NCBI RefSeq assembly: GCF_001311885.1
Contig: NZ_BBCE01000004.1
Coordinates: 1-64,000 of the forward strand
Length of the DNA: 64,000 nt
Direction of reading: 5' to 3'
Source: Syntrophomonas palmitatica JCM 14374
GTDB taxonomy: Bacteria; Bacillota; Syntrophomonadia; Syntrophomonadales; Syntrophomonadaceae
This document shows positions 58,065 through 64,000 of the stretch, piece after piece. The notes under the pieces were generated by a model. That model ran no database searches. It saw nothing but the letters and a program-made list of their open reading frames with translations, and had not been told where the DNA came from. A program made the translations under genes and the position numbers. Each line of letters opens with the position of its first letter. Position 1 is the first letter of the stretch.

Positions 58065-59812
58065 ATGACCGCTGACAATTATGCAGAAGCTGGCAAACCT
58101 GCAGGCGATGAAACGGGTATCGAAGGATCAGGTTCAGGGCGGCCCGTTAACTTCGTTCAAAATATAATTACGGATGATCTTAAACAAGGAAAGAACCAGG
58201 GCCGGGTGCACACCCGTTTCCCCCCGGAGCCGAACGGCTACCTGCACATAGGACATGCCAAGTCAATCTGCCTTAATTTTGGTCTGGCCGCAGCCAACGG
58301 AGGTTTATGCAACCTGCGTTTCGATGATACCAACCCCAGTAAAGAAGAAGTGGAGTTTGTGGAATCCATTCAGGAAGATGTACGCTGGCTGGGCTTTGAC
58401 TGGGAAGAACGTCTATTCTACGCTTCAGATTATTTTGAGAAGTTGTACGAGTATGCGGTACAGCTGATAAATAAAGGGAGGGCCTATGTATGTGACCTCA
58501 CCGCGCAGGAAATTAAAGACTACCGGGGAACCTTGACTGAGCCGGGTAAGGAAAGCCCTTACCGCAACCGCAGCGTGGAGGAAAACCTGGATCTTTTCAC
58601 CCGGATGCGCAATGGCGAATTTCCGGATGGGTCAAGGGTGCTGCGGGCCAAGATCGATATGCTTCGCCCAATTTAAACATGCGTGACCCGGTAATATACC
58701 GCATTCTGCGTTCCACGCATCATCGTACCGGAGATGACTGGTGCATCTATCCTATGTATGATTATGCCCACCCGTTATCTGACGCCCTGGAGGAAATAAC
58801 TCATTCAGTCTGCACCCTGGAGTTTGCCGATCACCGGCCTCTTTATGACTGGTGCCTTGACTATGTGGATTACTCTGCTGAAGCCCAGGGCCGCCCGCAG
58901 CAGATTGAGTTTGCGCGCTTAAATCTCAGCCATACGGTTATGAGCAAACGCAAGCTCAGGGAATTGGTTGAGCAAAAATATGTCAGAGGATGGGATGATC
59001 CCCGTATGCCAACCATTTCTGGACTCAGAAGGCGCGGCTATACCCCGGAGTCGATACGCGATTTTTGCGAACGTATCGGAGTGGCTAAACGCAACAGCAT
59101 GGTGGACATTGCCCTCCTGGAGCATTGTATCCGCGAAGACCTTAACCTGCGTGCTTCCCGGGTCATGGCTGTATTAAAACCGCTCCGGGTAATAATAGAC
59201 AACTATCCCGAAGGACAGGTAGAATGGCTGGAAACTGAAAACAACCCCGAAAATCCTGCTATGGGAACGCGCAAGATACCCTTTTCCAGGGAAATATTCA
59301 TTGAACAAGAAGACTTTATGGAAAACCCGCCCAAGAAATATTTCCGTTTGCAGCCTCACGGGGAAATCCGTTTGAAAAGCGCGTATATTATTAAATGTGA
59401 ACGGGTGGTTAAGGATGCAAACGGAGAAATCCTGGAGGTGCACTGCAGTTATGATCCCGAGTCCAAAAGCGGAGGAGCCACCGCTGGGCGCAAGGTAAAA
59501 GGGACTTCACACTGGGTGTCCGCCAGCCATGCCATTAAGGCGGAGGTCAGATTGTATGAACATCTATTTCTGGCGGAGAATCCTGATGAAGCAGAAGGGG
59601 ATTACAGAAGCCTCTTAAATCCTGATTCGCTTCAGATACTGGAAGGATGCCTGGTGGAACCGGGGCTGGCCGAAGCAGAAGTATTCAGCAAATTCCAGTT
59701 TCTCCGGCAGGGTTATTTTAATGTTGATCCCGATTCAACCCGGGAGCGGCCGGTGTTTAACCGCATCGTTTCCTTGCGGGACAGCTGGGTCAAAGTGAAA
59801 AACAACGCCTAA
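58065..59812 (+). CDS. glnS: Glutaminyl-tRNA synthetase, one frameshift
   Basis: About 582 residues. Class I synthetase with the HIGH-type motif [15 protein letters not shown] (about 61-75), the Gln-type [10 protein letters not shown] and the KMSKS-type VMSKRKL, then the two-barrel anticodon domain. The frame breaks near 58665 (one G lost: ATGCTTCG for ATGGCTTCG); repair gives [15 protein letters not shown] 58065 has AAGGAGG upstream. Most Gram-positive bacteria use the GatCAB route instead, so glnS here points to an ancient transfer. Confidence 0.92.
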
Positions 59813-59853
59813 CATCATTGAGCCGGCGAAAACCTGATTTAGGGCGGATATAT

Positions 59854-60219
59854 TTAGCTGTCAACCATTACATTTTTTATGGCCTGCAGGAGTTTTTCTT
59901 CAGTTACAGGTTTTATAATGTACTGTTTGGCTCCGTTTTTTAATGCCTGCAGGATCATCTTTTTCTCATCCAGGGCGCTTATTACTATGATCCTGGCTTC
60001 CGGGTAAGAGGTTAGTATTCTCGTTATAGCGTCATTGCCATCCATAACCGGCATGCTTATATCCATTGTGACAATATCGGGATGTTCCTTGCCGTACAGC
60101 AGAAAAGCCTGTTCACCGTTGGCGGCTTCGCCTACCACTGTATGTCCGGCCCGTGACAGCAGCATATTTAGGCTTCTTCTCATTACACTTGAATCATCAG
60201 CAATAAGTATTCTTGCCAT
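59854..60219 (-). CDS. CheY-like single-domain response regulator
   Basis: 121 residues, receiver domain only. Acidic pair IADDSSVMRR, phospho-acceptor Asp in IVTMDISMPVMDG, Thr/Ser site VISALDEK, Lys in IIKPVTEEK. No output domain, so it must act by binding a partner. I chose ATG 60219 (GGAGG 9 nt upstream); ATG 60225 is too close to that site. It overlaps the 3' end of the large kinase gene by about 23 nt and is surely its partner. Confidence 0.92.
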   Translation of the reverse strand: MARILIADDSSVMRRSLNMLLSRAGHTVVGEAANGEQAFLLYGKEHPDIVTMDISMPVMDGNDAITRILTSYPEARIIVISALDEKKMILQALKNGAKQYIIKPVTEEKLLQAIKNVMVDS

Positions 60220-63200
60220 CTTCATTTTCCTCCCCGGACGGGTGGTTTATTAAAGCAAAACTCAGTGTCATGCGGTAGTCTTCAGCTTCCAGTTTGTTGC
60301 TGGATATCTGGGAAAGGGGATGACGAATAACAACCCCCTTATCACAGAATATAACCGGACTGACCATAGAAATCAAATCCTGGTACTTGCCCCAGTTTTT
60401 CATGGAATTGCCCAGAATAATATTCGCGCATTCCACCAGCATATCCGGATAAAGCTGTTCCTTTTCTTCAGGGTTTACAGCATCGGCTACGAAAATACTT
60501 AATAATTTATCACTTAAAGCGTCACTAAAAGATATTATGGCAATAGCCTGGTAAACGCCATGAATAGCCAGAAGCACACTTGTATCAGGCATTACCATGT
60601 TTTCGTTTTGATATCCCGCGTCGACTTCATTAAGAACCAGCCCTAGCTGTTCCAGGAGAAAAGCCGAAGCGCTTTCAGTTAGCGAAGCTATAATTGTGGG
60701 CAGATCAATGCTCAACCTGTATTCCTCTGCCAATAGCGGCAAATCAAACACGAATTGACATCCCTGCCCGGGCAGATTTATGATGCGAACCTTTCCTCCT
60801 ATCTTTTCAGTCTCTGTTCTTACCGCAGCCAGACCTACGCCTCTGCCTGACAAAAGGGTGCTTTTTTCATGGGTGGAAAACTCATCAACAAAAATAAGTT
60901 CAATGAGCTGATCATCGGAGAGGGAAGGTGCTTCTTCAGAACTGATTAAACCCTTTTGTACAGCTTTTTCACGGATCTTTTCAAGGTTTAGGCCGCGTCC
61001 GTCGTCAGCAATGCTCAATATTATACGCTGTTCCCACTGCATAACATGGCAGCTAATGCTTCCGGGCGGGTTTTTGCCCAGGGCCAACCGTTCCTCTATA
61101 TCCTCAATCCCATGGTCTATAGAGTTGCGGAAAATGTGCACCAGGGACTTGGTAAAATCCCGGAAGTAGTCGCTATCGACCAGAATATCGTCACCTTCAA
61201 TATTAAAGGGGAATATCTGTTTCCCTTGCCGGCTGGCCAGTCTTTCGGCATATTCCGGATATGATTTTATCAGTTCTTTAAACGATTTATATTTTAATTT
61301 TTTCAGGCTGTGCAGAAGCTCGTCATATTGTGAAGAGGAGAGAATTTTTGACATATAATCTTCCAGTTCTATAAGCCGGTCTTCACTGATGACAAAGTTT
61401 CCTTTCCGCTGCAGGACATCCTGGCCGGTCATGCTGCGTACTATCTTAAGATCTTCGTCAAGATGGGCAAAAAGATCAAAATTCTGCAGCAGGCTGATGA
61501 TTTCAGCTATATTGGCGTTCATTTTGCGTTTTTCAATAATGGCCGTTTCCAGCTTATGCAGGGCTTCTACCACGGTGGATACGTCGAATTGGCTGAAGTT
61601 TCCTTTAAAAGTATGAATATTTCTTAAAGTATCGGTAACAATCACGTCAAAATACTTATTTTCCTTCAGTAACTGCGGGAGCTCACAATCGATGAAATAC
61701 TGAAAGTCTTCAATGCATTTTAACAGATCCTGCTGGTTGACAATGGTTTTTACAACCATGCTGAACATGTTCTTTTCCTCTTCCAGTTGTCTCTGCAATT
61801 CGCGTTTTTCGGTGATGTCGGTGAGAATCACGATAATTAAGTGATTCTCATCCAGGCGATAGCCGGGCGCCTTCTTATATTCGATACTGATGCAGCGGCC
61901 ATGCAGATAGATTTCTTCCGGCAAAAGACTGAGGTATAAATCATATTTATCCGGATCGCTTTCCTGCAGGACTTTAGCAAAGACCTCCTGCATAAAATCA
62001 CGCTGTTCCTCGTCGCCGGCGTATAAAAGGTCTGCCAAACGGAATCCCGCCGGGTTCTGCCCCAGAATTTGACGGCATTCCAGGCTGTTTTCATTTAAAA
62101 TCAGCTGGTCCTCGCCAAAGGACAAAAAGCCCTGGCCCACGTTATTGAACAGGTTTTCCAACTGCCGGTTCTTTTCTTCCAGAATATGATTGCCTTCAGC
62201 CAGGCTTTGGGTCATGGCTTCAAGTTCCGCATTCTGAAACTCAAGCTTATCGTTTTGCTCCTGCAGGGTTACAGACCACTCTTTAAGCTGTAAATTGCTT
62301 TTGCACAGAGCTTCCTCGGCGCGAACGCGTTCGCGGATTTCATTCTGCAAGGCCAGGGTGGGCCTTAGATCTTGAGCGACAAGGACATAGCACAAAAGGT
62401 CGCCGAAATCATCTCTGACCGCCGAAGCGGTTAGCTTGACCGGTATTAGCAAACCGTTGCTGCATTTTAATTCTGTTTCCACCTGATAATGGATAGCAGC
62501 GTCTCGCTGTAATTCTTCCTGAATGGCAGCCATTTCACCGGTATGAGCGGTAATAATCTTCAGCTCTTCATTCAGCAGGACATCTTCCTGATAATTAAGC
62601 AGTTTGTTAACCGCCTGGTTCACGTTAATTATTTTGCCTGAGGGATTAATTAGAATGGCCAGATCGGAAATGCTGTCGATAATGGCGTTGGCAGCTATCG
62701 AAGGACTTAAAACCATGAGCCGGTATTTGGTTATAGAAACCCACAAGCCATAGGCCCAGACCAGCCAGAGAACTACAGGCATTTTAGGCACGGAGGTATA
62801 ACCGAGAGCCGGCCCCAGGGTTTCACTGGCAAAGGCCAGGAGAGTCCCCATGAAGGTACACCATCCCACCAGCCAGGCCTGCTTCTTTTCTCGCATCAAA
62901 ACCGCTTTTTTGCCCCAACGGTAGACAATGACAATGCTTATAATAATGCAGAATACATAGAAAAGGGCATAAGACCAGTAAAGCGGCGAATTAACCGCGT
63001 TGAGCGGGCTCCAGCCGAAATCTTCATAAATGAGGGTTGTAGCGGTTACCCCCCGGGTCATTCCCAGGAACATAAAAACAACCGCTGGTATGTATATAAG
63101 GAAAAGCAGGAAACGATTTTTCGGCTGTTTTAATTTGCCGGTGAGGACCAGATTAAAATGCAGCAACAGCGCAGGTCCCAGGCACCAGCCCGGAGCGGAA

Positions 63201-63400
63201 TATCTGAACCATAGCCAGGCGGTTTCCTGGTTAGGTGCCGGAAACATGAAGGCAATACAAAAAGCCCAGATAGCGCATGACATGCAGAGCGCGAAAAAAA
63301 TCCAGCTTAAATTAGTGCGGGGTTTTAAACGCAGAACATAGACGCCCAGATAAACATAAACGACAAACGCCAGAAAGGTTATTAATGAAACCAGGAACAC
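60197..63400 (-). CDS. 7TM-PAS-PAS-Hpt-CheA-type kinase fused to a CheX-like phosphatase domain
   Basis: 1067 residues from GTG 63400 (AGGAGG 8 nt upstream; a TTG at 63454 would add 18). Parts: a 7TM histidine-kinase sensor region (about 1-225), PAS (about 235-345), coiled-coil (about 350-415), PAS (about 415-530), an Hpt domain with His596 in HTFKGNF, a CheA-type dimer/ATPase region (N759 in RNSIDHG, DDGRG 799-803, SGRGVGLAAV), and a C-terminal CheC/CheX-like domain (about 895-1050). The last keeps the phosphatase pattern D-x3-E-x2-N-x21-P: Asp986, Glu990, Asn993, Pro1015. No CheW domain is present. Likely both phosphorylates and dephosphorylates the CheY-like protein encoded next to it. Confidence 0.87.
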   Translation of the reverse strand: MFLVSLITFLAFVVYVYLGVYVLRLKPRTNLSWIFFALCMSCAIWAFCIAFMFPAPNQETAWLWFRYSAPGWCLGPALLLHFNLVLTGKLKQPKNRFLLFLIYIPAVVFMFLGMTRGVTATTLIYEDFGWSPLNAVNSPLYWSYALFYVFCIIISIVIVYRWGKKAVLMREKKQAWLVGWCTFMGTLLAFASETLGPALGYTSVPKMPVVLWLVWAYGLWVSITKYRLMVLSPSIAANAIIDSISDLAILINPSGKIINVNQAVNKLLNYQEDVLLNEELKIITAHTGEMAAIQEELQRDAAIHYQVETELKCSNGLLIPVKLTASAVRDDFGDLLCYVLVAQDLRPTLALQNEIRERVRAEEALCKSNLQLKEWSVTLQEQNDKLEFQNAELEAMTQSLAEGNHILEEKNRQLENLFNNVGQGFLSFGEDQLILNENSLECRQILGQNPAGFRLADLLYAGDEEQRDFMQEVFAKVLQESDPDKYDLYLSLLPEEIYLHGRCISIEYKKAPGYRLDENHLIIVILTDITEKRELQRQLEEEKNMFSMVVKTIVNQQDLLKCIEDFQYFIDCELPQLLKENKYFDVIVTDTLRNIHTFKGNFSQFDVSTVVEALHKLETAIIEKRKMNANIAEIISLLQNFDLFAHLDEDLKIVRSMTGQDVLQRKGNFVISEDRLIELEDYMSKILSSSQYDELLHSLKKLKYKSFKELIKSYPEYAERLASRQGKQIFPFNIEGDDILVDSDYFRDFTKSLVHIFRNSIDHGIEDIEERLALGKNPPGSISCHVMQWEQRIILSIADDGRGLNLEKIREKAVQKGLISSEEAPSLSDDQLIELIFVDEFSTHEKSTLLSGRGVGLAAVRTETEKIGGKVRIINLPGQGCQFVFDLPLLAEEYRLSIDLPTIIASLTESASAFLLEQLGLVLNEVDAGYQNENMVMPDTSVLLAIHGVYQAIAIISFSDALSDKLLSIFVADAVNPEEKEQLYPDMLVECANIILGNSMKNWGKYQDLISMVSPVIFCDKGVVIRHPLSQISSNKLEAEDYRMTLSFALINHPSGEENEDGKNTYC

Positions 63401-63572
63401 CCAGTAAGCCTCCTGTACCCTGACACCATTCTTAACAGATAAATGAGAACGCAAGGCTCCCTGCAGCGGATAATGTTTTCAGGGTCAAAATTTAGCAATT
63501 CCTGCTATGCCAGATAATATTAATTAATTCATTAATTGAGATCTGAATTCCTGCAAAGATGAAGCCAAAACC

Positions 63573-64000
63573 TCAAGTTTTAAAAAGTTCGCGCCTGGCT
63601 TCGGGAGAATATACAGATATGCGGTATACCCGCCGCATGAGATTATTTGGGGGTCGATTCAGCTGGGCCTTCATGGCTGCGAAAATTTCCGGGGAATCAT
63701 CGCTTTCGATAGGATTGCCATGAGCCAACAGCAGAGTCGAAGCATGCAAAGCCGCCAGGCGGTCGTATGAATAAGCCATCTTATCTGGAAATAGTATCGG
63801 CATAGGCAGCAGCTTCTTGCCCTTAATATTACAAATAAGATCAGCCAGATAGAGAACCCGTTTCTCATGGTGGTAAAAAACCAGATCATGCAAGGTGTGG
63901 CCGGGTACGTACATAGCCTGCCAATCACTGAACCCGGGCAGCCTTTGACCATCATCCAGGAGAAAATCTGGTTTAATAACGCGATCAAAAAGCATTTTTT
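63573..64000 (-). CDS. Metallo-beta-lactamase-fold hydrolase, 5' part outside the window
   Basis: The C-terminal about 142 residues. VPGHTLHDLVFYHHEKRVLYLADL split in two gives the third His (PGHT) and the metal-bridging Asp (LADL); a final His is in LLLAHGNPIES. The first metal motif (HxHxDH) lies beyond the window. The family hydrolyses thioesters, lactones or other substrates; which one cannot be told. The gap 63401-63572 to the kinase gene shows no other gene. Confidence 0.82.
   Translation of the reverse strand, partial: KMLFDRVIKPDFLLDDGQRLPGFSDWQAMYVPGHTLHDLVFYHHEKRVLYLADLICNIKGKKLLPMPILFPDKMAYSYDRLAALHASTLLLAHGNPIESDDSPEIFAAMKAQLNRPPNNLMRRVYRISVYSPEARRELFKT

Noticed and set aside
1..64000. 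CRISPR arrays, insertion-sequence transposases, prophage genes and rRNA
   Set aside because: None seen on either strand; the only repeats are the tRNA-tail duplication, the REP-like family and intragenic protein repeats.

Overview
The window is about 48% G+C by eye and looks like a chromosomal piece of an endospore-forming, anaerobic Firmicute of the class Clostridia. Evidence: a CsoR/CopZ copper operon, a T-box leader, a sigma-H-type promoter in front of a sporulation-type PAS kinase, an exact ParB/Spo0J parS site, strong AGGAGG ribosome sites and two butyrate-type CoA-transferases. A syntrophic butyrate oxidiser (Syntrophomonadaceae-like) fits, but this is inference. The parS site, two tRNA-Ser genes and rlmH suggest an origin-proximal location.

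Layout. 1-3.3 kb: end of a tRNA-Ser, a duplicated tRNA tail, and the copper operon copA-copZ-csoR (minus strand) with a CsoR-like operator. 3.5-8.6 kb: CoA-transferase 1, a membrane histidine kinase, topoisomerase III. 8.8-11.2 kb: tRNA-Ser(GGA) and a MerR-controlled operon. 11.2-13 kb: a strong promoter, a T-box riboswitch and CoA-transferase 2. 13-24.5 kb: housekeeping genes (DacF-like, MetF-like, RNA methyltransferase, YgiQ, thioesterase), the sporulation-type kinase, a 14-repeat propeller protein and parS. 24.5-33.2 kb: a sugar-type ABC importer operon with unusual extra parts (membrane-fusion protein, MacB-like protein, propeller-SBP fusion), bounded and interrupted by a palindromic REP-like repeat that also abuts two gene remnants. 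33-41 kb: rlmH, MFS, SOD, a 58-aa HTH protein, htpG, ybjQ, murJ. 41.3-55 kb: a MacB-type efflux pump, two-component genes, an atypical response regulator, a repeat protein and a lipid-linked glycosylation set (GT39, GT2, GtrA, GalE). 55-64 kb: DedA, AsnRS, cyclophilin, GlnRS, a CheY-like regulator with a very large CheA-like kinase, and a metallo-beta-lactamase-fold fragment.

Most interesting points: (1) TTCAG direct repeats with an 11-bp period sit 10 nt upstream of -10 hexamers at four promoters of the 45-50 kb cluster, with a related TTTAAG pair at a fifth, suggesting one OmpR-type regulon linking efflux, signalling and envelope glycosylation; (2) a T-box RNA precedes a lone CoA-transferase gene; (3) a kinase with 7TM, PAS, Hpt and CheA-type ATPase regions ends in a CheX-like phosphatase domain; (4) the hybrid ABC/MFP/MacB/propeller-SBP operon.

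Sequence quality: about 16 of some 50 genes are broken by 1-2 base losses, most of which are repaired by lengthening a short homopolymer. I read these as base-calling or assembly errors, not true pseudogenes, and annotate the genes across the breaks.
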